The notes below the pieces were generated by a model, which saw only the letters and a list, made by a program, of their open reading frames with translations, did not search any database and was not told the DNA's origin. Both the position numbers and the translations under genes were made by a program. Below, one piece after another: positions 1 through 6,701 of a stretch of DNA of 7,768 bases (position 1 is its first letter; each line of letters begins with the position of its first letter). Origin of the DNA: CAZUQP01 sp964622455 (lineage in GTDB: Bacteria > Pseudomonadota > Gammaproteobacteria > DSM-16500); assembly GCA_964622455.1 (NCBI GenBank), contig CAZUQP010000036.1, forward strand, positions 1-7,768, read 5' to 3'.

Positions 1-88
1 CATTTTCTCTTAAAAAATTAAGATGGTTGGTATGGGATTATTAGTTGATGGCGCGCTTACAGCGCTTTGATAGGTTATGAATTAAATA

Positions 89-126
89 CCCAGGGTTACG
101 GCGCACAAAACGCGCCTAACCCTGGG
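89..126. repeat. GC-rich inverted repeat (bulged hairpin)
   Basis: The left arm at 89-104 (CCCAGGGTTACGGCGC) pairs with the right arm at 112-126 (GCGCCTAACCCTGGG) around a 7-nt loop; one extra C in the left arm makes a bulge. The stem is GC-rich inside an AT-rich stretch and has no T-tract after it, so it looks more like a dispersed palindromic element than a rho-independent terminator. Nothing else in 1-293 reads as a gene: all forward frames hit stops early and only very short ORFs occur. Confidence 0.7.
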
Positions 127-135
127 CTAAATGGG

Positions 136-158
136 TTTCAGGGCCGTAGGCCCTGAAA
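136..158. repeat. Perfect 10-bp stem inverted repeat
   Basis: TTTCAGGGCC at 136-145 and GGCCCTGAAA at 149-158 are perfect reverse complements around GTA. The repeat lies 9 bp after the preceding hairpin. A diverged copy of the same motif follows at 203-229. Confidence 0.7.
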
Positions 159-202
159 AGACAAAGCGTGTGGTAGTACAGAAAACCTAATTTCAGACTA
201 TG

Positions 203-229
203 TGGGTTTCAAGTCGTTGGCCTGAAAAC
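203..229. repeat. Degenerate copy of the 136-158 inverted repeat
   Basis: TGGGTTTCA, then a short variable centre, then GGCCTGAAAA matches the layout of 133-159 but with a decayed stem (AAGTCGTT replaces GGGCCGTA). It looks like an eroded sibling of the preceding hairpin. Confidence 0.45.
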
Positions 230-293
230 ACGAAAACTTGCTACAATAAATTCGACAGTCAATGTCAGATCAAGTTTAGATTTTTACATATAA

Positions 294-1538
294 TCACATA
301 TAAAAAACTATCCAGTAGGTTATTCCTCCGCTAATAGTGATGGCAAATAAAAAAAGAGAAGTGTGCAGAGCGAATCGTTTTGGTGTTAGCGACCACAGCA
401 AAAAAAATTTTGACACGAAGCTTGCCAATATAGCGGTGTATAAGACAAAACTTGCTTCACTATTTGTTAAATTATGATCCAAATATAGCAGCGCAGTGGC
501 CAGTGTAATTCCATGTATTTCAAAAAGTCCGCCTAGAAAAGAAATCAATAAAATTCCTTCATTACCAATGAAACGCTTCGTGATTGCAATTAAAATGAGT
601 GTAAAAGCAATAAAAATGGAGGTTTTTAAAATAGAGAACAAGTTAAGTGGGTTTTTAAGAGAATAAATTGAGTGATCTTTTATTTTTTGTTTTCGCAATA
701 AGAAAATAACAAAAATAATATTGACTAATCCCATGACTAAGACGGGTTTAATGATGTAAAAAAGTAAAACAGGAGATGCTACAAAAATAATAGCAAGAAT
801 TTCTATTAACATAGCTAATACAGCAAGAAGTGCTGATGCAATAATAGAAAGGATGAATTTCGGGTGTAAGCGCAGAGTATGTGATAAGTTAGCGAACACA
901 GCAGTGCTTGAAACAAATCCGCCTAAGAATCCTGTAATAGCTGTTCCAAAACGTTCACCAATTAGGCGAATCGCAATGTATCCGCCTAATTGGATTGCTG
1001 CAATGGTTGCAATTAATATACCAAAATTTTTCGGATTAAAAAGATTCCAAGGGTCTATCGTGTGATTGGGTAGAATTGGAATGATTCCTAAGGTAAAAAT
1101 AACAAGAATAATGACCGCTTCAATTTCATGAGGTTTGAATTTTTTTCTTGCGAGTACATGCAATCGTTTACGTTCGAGTAAAACTAATAATACAAAAGCA
1201 CTAATGATAATAGCGATCAAACTGGCGGAAGGCACCAGATAGCCCAAACAAAAAACAATTCCTGCTGAAATTTCTGTTGTTGTACCAATATCAACATTTT
1301 TTTTTCTTTCAGTAGAGCGTAAGTATCCAAATAAAATAATGCTAAATATAAATATACTGATGATGAGGGTGAGTGCAAACTGATTAAGTATCGCAGCAAT
1401 AGTGCCTAACAAAGCACATAATATGAATGTTCTGATACCGATGGCTTGTACGCCTTCCGCGTGGCTATGTTCACGTTCAATCCCAATAAGCAAGCCAATT
1501 AAAAATGAAACCGAAAAAAATATTAGAGTTTCTAGCAT
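294..1538 (-). CDS. MgtC/SapB and DUF4010 family membrane protein
   Basis: This is an integral inner-membrane protein of 414 aa, made almost entirely of hydrophobic helices. The N-terminal part carries the MgtC/SapB-like signature: a first helix ending in LLIGIERE, then GIRTFILCALLG. The longer C-terminal part fits DUF4010, with glycine-rich helices such as GFLGGFVSSTAVFANLSH. The family is found in bacterial inner membranes but its substrate is not established; related MgtC proteins are linked to magnesium stress and intracellular survival, so any transport role here is inference. I chose the ATG at 1536-1538, because GGAAAGGA (1546-1553 on the complement) sits 7 nt upstream and the protein then begins directly with the first helix. 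An in-frame ATG at 1607 would add 23 polar residues with no family match. It is divergent from the universal stress gene, with about 165 bp between the two starts. No terminator is visible after its stop. Confidence 0.85.
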   Translation of the reverse strand: MLETLIFFSVSFLIGLLIGIEREHSHAEGVQAIGIRTFILCALLGTIAAILNQFALTLIISIFIFSIILFGYLRSTERKKNVDIGTTTEISAGIVFCLGYLVPSASLIAIIISAFVLLVLLERKRLHVLARKKFKPHEIEAVIILVIFTLGIIPILPNHTIDPWNLFNPKNFGILIATIAAIQLGGYIAIRLIGERFGTAITGFLGGFVSSTAVFANLSHTLRLHPKFILSIIASALLAVLAMLIEILAIIFVASPVLLFYIIKPVLVMGLVNIIFVIFLLRKQKIKDHSIYSLKNPLNLFSILKTSIFIAFTLILIAITKRFIGNEGILLISFLGGLFEIHGITLATALLYLDHNLTNSEASFVLYTAILASFVSKFFLLWSLTPKRFALHTSLFLFAITISGGITYWIVFYM

Positions 1539-1545
1539 GTTAGAG

Positions 1546-1553
1546 TCCTTTCC
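1546..1553 (-). promoter_or_regulatory. Ribosome binding site that sets the DUF4010 start
   Basis: On the complement this reads GGAAAGGA, 7 nt before the ATG at 1538. It favours the internal start over the upstream in-frame ATG at 1607. Confidence 0.7.
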
Positions 1554-1702
1554 AAGAACCGCCCTTTTTCGGTTATTATAAATGATACTATGGGGATAGC
1601 TATTCATTTAGTAATAGTGGGTTCTATGTTACGATATTAGTGAGGATAAGATAGGTAGTTACGCCTTTTCAGCGGTAATATTTTTTATAAGGAAATTAAT
1701 CG

Positions 1703-2602
1703 ATGAAAAAGATAATAAATAATGTTTTAGTGGCCACTGATTTTTCTGAAAGTTCGAAATTTGCAATTTTAAGAGCAGCTGAAATTGCTAAAGAAAATAA
1801 ATCTAAGTTAACTATATTGCATATTGCTAAAAAAGGTTTTTTAGAAAAAATTGCAGAAGAAATTATTCCTGCCGCTGGAAAAATATTGGTAACACCCGAA
1901 GAATACGCCGCATCAATTCTTAAAAAACAAGTAGATAAATTATCTCGATATAAGATTAAGATTCACTCTAACATCATCACTGGAGAGCATCCAGCCAAAA
2001 AAATACTTAAGTATGTTAAGCAGCATAAAATAGATTTTTTAGTCGTGGGGGCGCATGGCAAGTATTCTATCCATGATTGGTTCGTAGGGACAACCGCAGA
2101 ATATGCAGCAAGAAAAACAACATGCCCAATTTTAATTATTAAAAATAATTCTAAAAAAAAATATAAAAAAATTCTCTTGCCAATCGATTTTTCTTTTGCG
2201 AGTAAGTGTGCTTTTCAATTAGCAATTAAATTATTTCCAAAAAATAATTTCCACATTTTTCATGTGGGCGATCATGAATATGAATATTTAATCAAAAAAG
2301 AAAATAATTTGATAAAAAACAAAATAAAGAAACTGCGAGCCGCATTAACTTTTATGTTTGTCGATAAACTTAAGAAATTTGTGAAAAATTCTAACGTGCG
2401 GCCACATTCCATTTCTTATGATATTAAGTTGGGTTATCCAGGCATGACTATTCTTGAAGAAGCAAAAAGTAAAAAATATGATCTTGTTGTGATGGGCACC
2501 AAAGGACACGCCGAGCAACATTATCTTTTTATCGGTAGGGTAGCAAGTCGGGTATTAATTGAAATTGACCGGGATATTTTATTAGTTCCTCCTGAAAAAT
2601 AA
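1703..2602 (+). CDS. Tandem-domain universal stress protein (UspA family)
   Basis: This 299-aa cytoplasmic protein has two Usp folds in tandem. Domain 1 (about residues 4-147) begins with NNVLVATDFSESS, the usual first strand and Asp. It has a complete ATP-binding signature G-2x-G-9x-G-T, formed by G116, G119, G129 and T130. Domain 2 (about 154-296) restarts with KKILLPIDFSFAS and carries G265, G268 and G278, but Arg (R279) replaces the Ser/Thr after the last Gly, so nucleotide binding may be weakened there. Usp proteins bind ATP or act as stress-induced signalling and protective factors; the target here is unknown. The start is supported by AAGGA 9 nt before the ATG. The gene is divergent from the DUF4010 gene and 44 bp upstream of the serine-hydrolase-like gene on the same strand, so co-transcription with it is possible; no terminator is seen in that gap. 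Confidence 0.92.
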   Translation: MKKIINNVLVATDFSESSKFAILRAAEIAKENKSKLTILHIAKKGFLEKIAEEIIPAAGKILVTPEEYAASILKKQVDKLSRYKIKIHSNIITGEHPAKKILKYVKQHKIDFLVVGAHGKYSIHDWFVGTTAEYAARKTTCPILIIKNNSKKKYKKILLPIDFSFASKCAFQLAIKLFPKNNFHIFHVGDHEYEYLIKKENNLIKNKIKKLRAALTFMFVDKLKKFVKNSNVRPHSISYDIKLGYPGMTILEEAKSKKYDLVVMGTKGHAEQHYLFIGRVASRVLIEIDRDILLVPPEK

Positions 2603-2646
2603 AAAATATCTACGCTAGCTAAACGCAGTTTGACAGGATTTTAATC

Positions 2647-3936
2647 ATGACAATTAAAATCATTGGATCTTTTGACAAGAACAAAATTTATTGCACGGGA
2701 TCCTTCACAAAATTATTGACTACTTATGTTTCATTATCACTTCTTTCTGAGAAATATGAATTAGAAAAAATTGTAGATGATGATCATTTTTTAGATACAT
2801 TAGCGATTACTCAATCGGCAAAAAAATTCTTAAGTCTTTTCCAAAATCTCATTGGCAGCCAGTTTTCGATTCGCGATATTTGTTCATATTATTCTGGATT
2901 GCCTTATACATTTGATCCTTCAGAAAAAGAAATAGAAGAGGTTGATGCGGGTCACCCTTTTAAACATCATTCCATTCCAGATGAAAAAACATTTTTATAT
3001 AGGTGCAACAATAAAATTACGCCAGTTTACTCGAATGAGTGCAAATTTCATTACTCAGAAATAGCGATTCTTTTTTTGGGTTATTTTTTAGAGACAATCT
3101 ATGAAGTTAGAATGGAAGATCTTTATAAAAAATATATTATCGATAAATTTGGATTAAAAAAAAGTGTATTTTCGAGAAAAAGAGTTGAGGGTGTTTATAT
3201 TCAAGATCTTTCTGATCAATATGACTATCCTTCCATTGCTATTTTAGATCACGGGTATTTTTGTTACAGTAACGGGTTTTATACGACATTAAACGATATG
3301 AAGATTTTAATAGAAAATTTTATTCATGATTCTGTTTTCAATTATATGGTTGATATCAAAAATGCACGCGCTGCTTCCAATCGCTTAATGAATGGGTTAA
3401 CAATCGAGATTCGTATGGCTAAAGATGATTTAATTTATGGGTACGAAGGGCTTTCTTTTAGCGGTTGTAATTTGTGGGCTTATTCAACCAAGCTTAAACA
3501 AGGTTATGTGACGTTTAATAATAGTGAAGAGGAAATTTATAAAATTATTTATGATCAATTATTGGGATATTTAAACTTTGATACTGTGCCAGAATATACG
3601 CAGAAAATTTATAAAAATTTTATTGCCAACTTTAAGGATCTCGTTGAAAAAAGAGAAATTCCTGATGAATATCAGGGAAGTTACCATCGAGTTAAAATCA
3701 ACGAAAAAATATTAGAAGAAATTTTCACTGTCGGAAAAGATTTCATTATTATTCGAAACCCAGAGAAAATAAAATATGATGTCATTTATGTGAAAGATAA
3801 TTATCGTGTCAAGGGAAAAGATAATATTCACGGTGCAAAAGTAGGATTTTATCAATCGGCACGTGGAAATCATTATATGTTTTATGATGGCACTTTATAT
3901 CAAAAAATAAATTACTCAGCGTCCCGTGACAGATAA
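2647..3936 (+). CDS. Beta-lactamase-fold serine hydrolase-like protein, degenerate
   Basis: The 429-aa protein resembles the class C beta-lactamase/PBP-like family (Pfam Beta-lactamase type). The nucleophile motif SxxK is visible as GSFTK (S19, K22). ICSYYSGLP (about 78-86) matches the conserved SHTSGLP region, HYSEIAILFLGYFLE matches the YSN motif block but has Glu138 instead of Asn, and SNGFYTTLNDM (208-218) fits the usual helix entry. The third motif (HxG/KTG) should lie near 264-273, but GYEGLSFSG lacks the His/Lys. Only 18 residues precede the SxxK, where relatives usually have several dozen, and a stop at 2620 blocks any in-frame extension upstream. A C-terminal beta-rich domain (about 343-425) resembles the accessory domain of this family. 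AGGA lies 8 nt before the ATG. No signal peptide is visible, so the protein seems cytoplasmic. Activity is uncertain: it may be a divergent esterase/peptidase or a non-catalytic relative. Confidence 0.75.
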   Translation: MTIKIIGSFDKNKIYCTGSFTKLLTTYVSLSLLSEKYELEKIVDDDHFLDTLAITQSAKKFLSLFQNLIGSQFSIRDICSYYSGLPYTFDPSEKEIEEVDAGHPFKHHSIPDEKTFLYRCNNKITPVYSNECKFHYSEIAILFLGYFLETIYEVRMEDLYKKYIIDKFGLKKSVFSRKRVEGVYIQDLSDQYDYPSIAILDHGYFCYSNGFYTTLNDMKILIENFIHDSVFNYMVDIKNARAASNRLMNGLTIEIRMAKDDLIYGYEGLSFSGCNLWAYSTKLKQGYVTFNNSEEEIYKIIYDQLLGYLNFDTVPEYTQKIYKNFIANFKDLVEKREIPDEYQGSYHRVKINEKILEEIFTVGKDFIIIRNPEKIKYDVIYVKDNYRVKGKDNIHGAKVGFYQSARGNHYMFYDGTLYQKINYSASRDR

Positions 3937-4665
3937 TTCCGGAAATAAATAATGATTGATCGTAAAAGTTTGATCATGATACCAATTTGCTACAAATGTC
4001 ATATAGGCAATTAATTTTTCATGCGGTGTTTTATTCGGTGTGCCTTGATGCAATGTTCTTCCATCAAAAATAATGATATCGCCTGGTGATAATAAAGGTG
4101 AATATATTTCTGCGGTCGTTTCGTCCACTCTTTTTTTTCGATGGCTGCCTTTGATAAATTGAGTCGGCCCATTTTCTTCTGTGATTTCAACTAGCGGGAT
4201 AAATACGGTTAAATAATAAGGCGGTAAATCAGTTTCAAATGAATCTAAATTATTTCCATCCGATGTATTTAAAATGGGATAGACATCTCGATGCATACCA
4301 GTTGGCCCTGAACCGCCTAACGAGGGGATGGCGCCCCAGTAATGTCTAAAATCGATGAGAGGCGAAATTTCTTTAACAATTGGGATAATAGGAACAGCTA
4401 CTTCATTAAAAATATCTGCAGTAAATCCAGAGCGATAATCTAGGCGGTTTAATTGTCTTTCAGTGATATCTGAATATGTTTTGAGAGGGCGATCCATATG
4501 AGAGATTTTCGCCATGACAATTTTTCTTATTTTATTAATTTCTTCGATCAGTAGGAGTATTTTTGAATAGGGGATTCTTTCTTTTAATACGATGACACCG
4601 TCTCTCATCATGTCTTCAAGATGGAATGCCCGAGCTTCTATTGCTGGGGGAGTGCTAGTATTCAT
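3916..4665 (-). CDS. Phytanoyl-CoA dioxygenase family (PhyH) Fe(II)/2-oxoglutarate oxygenase
   Basis: This 249-aa protein is probably a cytoplasmic, non-haem iron hydroxylase. The iron triad is visible: H125 and D127 in GMHRDVYP, and H206 in DGRTLHQGTP. The region IPLVEITEENGPTQFIKGSH (157-176) is the typical PhyH core, and PGDIIIFDGRTLH is the strand leading to the distal His. K217 or a nearby residue may replace the usual 2-oxoglutarate-binding Arg. The N-terminal helix plus RDGVIVLKE is the standard PhyH opening, so the ATG at 4665 is reasonable although its Shine-Dalgarno is weak; Met19/Met20 are alternatives. The family hydroxylates lipids, amino acids or secondary metabolites, and the substrate cannot be read here. 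Its last 21 bp overlap the end of the convergent serine-hydrolase-like gene, and no terminator lies between them. It is divergent from the Cys-rich gene across 245 bp. Confidence 0.88.
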   Translation of the reverse strand: MNTSTPPAIEARAFHLEDMMRDGVIVLKERIPYSKILLLIEEINKIRKIVMAKISHMDRPLKTYSDITERQLNRLDYRSGFTADIFNEVAVPIIPIVKEISPLIDFRHYWGAIPSLGGSGPTGMHRDVYPILNTSDGNNLDSFETDLPPYYLTVFIPLVEITEENGPTQFIKGSHRKKRVDETTAEIYSPLLSPGDIIIFDGRTLHQGTPNKTPHEKLIAYMTFVANWYHDQTFTINHYLFPELSVTGR

Positions 4666-4809
4666 ATCACGTACTTCAATATCCCTGTTGATTGTAGTGA
4701 ATGACTATCTTTCAATATATTATTTCACAGCCGATGGGATATGGATAGGGGATGCTAAAAGATGTTTGAGACACTTGCATCTAAACTAGCAGTATAAATA
4801 AACTTGAGT

Positions 4810-4831
4810 ATTCCCGCTCCGGAGCGGGAAT
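4810..4831. repeat. Perfect 22-bp GC-rich palindrome
   Basis: Two perfect 11-bp arms (ATTCCCGCTCC and its reverse complement) meet with no spacer. There is no T-run, so it is a poor terminator. It lies in the divergent gap between the PhyH and Cys-rich genes, about 80 bp before the latter's start. The ATTCCCGC...GCGGGAAT form resembles dispersed palindromic repeats known in many proteobacteria. An operator role is possible but not shown. The rest of 4666-4910 shows an AT-rich TATAAA at 4793-4798 without a well-spaced -35 box, and no gene. Confidence 0.7.
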
Positions 4832-4899
4832 CGCCACTACTTTAAAATACTGGAGAGTAAGCAGCATTTTGGAGTAATATCTAGAGGGTTTGCGATTTC

Positions 4900-4906
4900 A
4901 AGGAGG
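4900..4906 (+). promoter_or_regulatory. Strong Shine-Dalgarno that sets the start of the Cys-rich gene
   Basis: AAGGAGG ends 4 nt before the ATG at 4911. It rules in that ATG over the in-frame TTG at 4890, which would put seven extra residues in front of the signal peptide. Confidence 0.85.
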
Positions 4907-4910
4907 AAGT

Positions 4911-5279
4911 ATGCGTACTTTATTATTGTTGTTCTGTTTATTCGGTTTATTCATCAATTCCGCTTTATCCGCTACAGAGGTTAATTCTCGTGTTCAGGTC
5001 AAAGGCAAAACGCCAGAAGGCGTGATCATTCATAAGAACAAGGTAATATTAAAAAAAGGCTACGTGTTCGAGAAGAAATCAAATAGCAGTGTTCTTGCTC
5101 GTATGCGGGGAGGCAGGGGAGGCATTACGGGAGAGTTCGATTGTACGTGCAATGGTGAACAAGGCGGATGCAGTGCAGTCACAACGCCTAATAGTGTGAC
5201 TTGCGTTTCGTCGGGATGCAGTTCGTGTTATATGATCGTCACTATTCCAGATAAAGCAGGCTCAGTGCTTCGTCGATAG
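4911..5279 (+). CDS. Small secreted cysteine-rich protein, unknown function
   Basis: The 122-aa product begins with a clear Sec signal peptide (MRTLLLLFCLFGLFINSALS, cleavage near A21), so it is expected in the periplasm or outside. The mature part is a basic segment (KNKVILKKGYVFEKK), then the Gly-rich hinge RMRGGRGG (65-71), then a Cys cluster C78, C80, C87, C98, C103, C106. Its spacing is C-x1-C-x6-C-x10-C-x4-C-x2-C, which suits three disulfides or a metal knot. A tail GSVLRR ends the protein. I do not recognise a named family, although small secreted proteins with a GG-x-G-x-F-x-C-x-C core seem familiar from other proteobacteria. The GG hinge recalls double-glycine leaders, but the Sec signal argues against that export route. 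The start is fixed by AAGGAGG. The codons for the last six residues and the terminator are duplicated at 6702-6773. Confidence 0.75.
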   Translation: MRTLLLLFCLFGLFINSALSATEVNSRVQVKGKTPEGVIIHKNKVILKKGYVFEKKSNSSVLARMRGGRGGITGEFDCTCNGEQGGCSAVTTPNSVTCVSSGCSSCYMIVTIPDKAGSVLRR

Positions 5280-5330
5280 TTATTTGGTGGCCTTGATGAA
5301 ACTTTTTTGTGTTTCATCAAGGTTTATTCT
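5259..5330 (+). repeat. Direct repeat copy A (gene 3' end plus terminator)
   Basis: This 72-bp segment matches 6702-6773 at 68 of 72 positions (mismatches at repeat positions 12, 14, 27 and 31), without gaps. It covers the last six codons and stop of the Cys-rich gene and its terminator. Similarity to copy B begins abruptly at GGCTCAG and ends abruptly after TTTATTCT. The recombinase fossil begins at the very next base. Confidence 0.9.
5291..5330 (+). terminator. Rho-independent-type terminator of the Cys-rich gene
   Basis: CCTTGATGAAAC (5291-5302) and GTTTCATCAAGG (5311-5322) form a perfect 12-bp stem around the loop TTTTTTGT. A short T-rich tail TTTATTCT follows. It sits 11 bp after the stop codon. 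Because the loop and its complement are also U/A-rich, it may work in both directions. Confidence 0.8.
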
Positions 5331-5523
5331 AAAAATTATCAAAAACATGTTTTACCTTTTTCTGATTTTGTTTATGATATATTGAAATCCCCCCCCCAAT
5401 CAATGTCTTCCGCGAAATATGTTTTTCCTGGCGATGGAAAAAATTATCAATAAATCAACCATTAAATTTACGTTGCACGATTTGCGCCGTACTTTATCAC
5501 AACCAAGAAATCTGCTGAAGTGA
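5331..5523 (+). pseudogene. Tyrosine recombinase (phage integrase) remnant
   Basis: Catalytic-domain pieces are readable in two frames. The first (5331-5453) gives KNYQKHVLPFSDFVYDIL and then KYVFPGDGK, matching the TKN-x-H-x-LPL-SDF and YVFPG stretches of P4-type integrases, and ends at TAA 5451. The second (5434-5523) gives IKFTLHDLRRTLSQ, the HxLRRT box containing the catalytic His/Arg, and ends at TGA 5521. The spacing from VFPG to HDLRRT is about 15 residues shorter than usual, so a small deletion plus a frameshift occurred. The N-terminal DNA-binding domain, the first catalytic Arg box and the Tyr nucleophile region are absent. The fragment starts at the exact edge of direct repeat A and stops about 50 bp before the DUF1016 gene. 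A C9 run lies at 5389-5397. It is inactive and is best read as a scar of the event that brought in the neighbouring nuclease gene. Confidence 0.75.
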
Positions 5524-5571
5524 TTCAGATAATCTATTTAAAAGAAAAATCAGAAAAAGGAAAAATGACAA

Positions 5572-6672
5572 ATGAAGAAACAGCTTAAAGAAAAAAAAGA
5601 ATCCTTACATCTAGATGAGAATTACAAAGATTTTTTGAATGGGATAAAAGACCGATTAAAAACAGCACAAATTCGTGCGGCATTGGCTGCCAATAGTGAG
5701 CTTATTAAATTCTATTGGGAATTGGGTACCGATTTAATCAAGAAACAAAAATCTTATCAATGGGGCGACCATTTTTTGGAGCAGTTTTCCCATGATATGA
5801 GACAGAATTTCCCTGAAATACAGGGGTTTTCTGTTCGTAACTTACAAAGAATGAAGCAATTCGCTACCTTTTATCCTGACCTTCAAATTGCGACACAAGC
5901 TGTGTCGCAATTACCTTGGGGGCATATTACTCGTCTAATGCAGATGGTCAAAAATGATTCGGAAAGAAAGTGGTATGCCCAGCAAACTATTAAAAATGGC
6001 TGGTCCCGAGCTATATTAGAAATGCAGATAGAAAGTGGTTTGTATGATCGTCAAGCGGTATCTCACAAAAAAATCACCAATTATCACGAACATTTACCTA
6101 TTCCTCAATCCGATTTAGCCAACGAAATTTTAAAAGATCCGTATCATTTTGATTTTTTAACGATCCAGGATGGCGCGCATGAAAGAGAAATAGAAAATGC
6201 GTTAGTCACGCATGTGCGTGATTTTTTACTTGAACTTGGTCAGGGTTTTGCATTTGTTGGTTCACAGGTTCCGCTCACCTTTGATGACGAAGAATTTTTT
6301 ATTGATCTACTTTTTTATCACTTACATTTGCGTGCATTTGTTGTTGTGGAATTAAAAGCTGGAAAATTCAATCCTGAGCATACAGGTCAACTTGGATTTT
6401 ATCTTGCAGCAGTGGATGGTCTCATGCGTAAAGAAGGCGATAACCAAACAATCGGCATTCTGTTATGCAAATCAAAAAATAAAATTATCGTAGAATATGC
6501 TTTGCGAAGTGTAAAAGTGCCCATTGGTGTATCTGAATATACATTATCAAAATCCTTACCTAAAGAGCTCAAAACAAATTTACCGACTGTTGAGGAAATT
6601 GAAGCAGAACTTAATGAAGCTGTTAGCAAAAAACGGATGCAAGAAAAAGATATCCCGCTTATAACATCGTAA
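5572..6672 (+). CDS. DUF1016/YhcG-family PD-(D/E)XK nuclease
   Basis: This 366-aa protein has the standard two-part layout. The N-terminal DUF1016 domain (about 20-160) shows NSELIKFYWELG, WGDHFLEQFSHDMR and GFSVRNLQRMKQF, then QLPWGH. The C-terminal nuclease domain (about 190-340) holds the acidic E206 region, D245 in FFIDLLFYH, the E260-L-K262 core of VVVELKAG, and Q273 in GQLGFYL, so the active site looks intact. The family is predicted to bind and cut DNA, and it is often seen next to restriction-modification or defence genes; no such partner is visible here, so it may act alone. The nearest Shine-Dalgarno (AAGGA, ending at 5561) is 10 nt before the ATG at 5572. A competing ATG at 5565 opens only MTNEETA. 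The gene lies between the two direct repeats and next to a recombinase fossil, which points to acquisition by transfer. A 12-bp-stem palindrome lies within it at 5886-5912. Confidence 0.9.
   Translation: MKKQLKEKKESLHLDENYKDFLNGIKDRLKTAQIRAALAANSELIKFYWELGTDLIKKQKSYQWGDHFLEQFSHDMRQNFPEIQGFSVRNLQRMKQFATFYPDLQIATQAVSQLPWGHITRLMQMVKNDSERKWYAQQTIKNGWSRAILEMQIESGLYDRQAVSHKKITNYHEHLPIPQSDLANEILKDPYHFDFLTIQDGAHEREIENALVTHVRDFLLELGQGFAFVGSQVPLTFDDEEFFIDLLFYHLHLRAFVVVELKAGKFNPEHTGQLGFYLAAVDGLMRKEGDNQTIGILLCKSKNKIIVEYALRSVKVPIGVSEYTLSKSLPKELKTNLPTVEEIEAELNEAVSKKRMQEKDIPLITS
5886..5912. repeat. Intragenic perfect palindrome in the nuclease gene
   Basis: AATTGCGACACA (5886-5897) and TGTGTCGCAATT (5901-5912) are perfect reverse complements around AGC. 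The protein here (LQIATQAVSQLPW) aligns normally with the family, so it is not an insertion. It could be chance, a regulator site or a recognition site. Confidence 0.6.
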
Positions 6673-6701
6673 AAATACATGTCGTAACATGAAGGAACGT
6701 T

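Noticed and set aside
1..3. CAT at the window edge as a possible minus-strand start codon of a gene extending left
   Set aside because: Only the start triplet would be inside the window and the upstream AAGAGA is weak; nothing further can be supported.
65..229. CRISPR-like repeated palindromes
   Set aside because: The units differ in sequence and length, spacing is irregular, and there are no regular spacers or cas genes.
853..1065. Plus-strand 70-codon ORF opposite the DUF4010 gene
   Set aside because: It is an antisense shadow of a clear membrane-protein frame, with no family signature.
4592..4789. Plus-strand 65-codon ORF at the PhyH gene start
   Set aside because: It mostly overlaps the PhyH N-terminus in antisense, and its tail runs into AT-rich intergenic DNA with no motif or good ribosome site.
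4766..4798. Possible promoter TTGAGA ... TATAAA before the Cys-rich gene
   Set aside because: The spacer is 21 bp, too long for a standard sigma-70 promoter, and no better pairing was found.
6399..6680. Minus-strand 93-codon ORF opposite the nuclease C-terminus
   Set aside because: It is an antisense shadow of the well-conserved DUF1016 nuclease domain.
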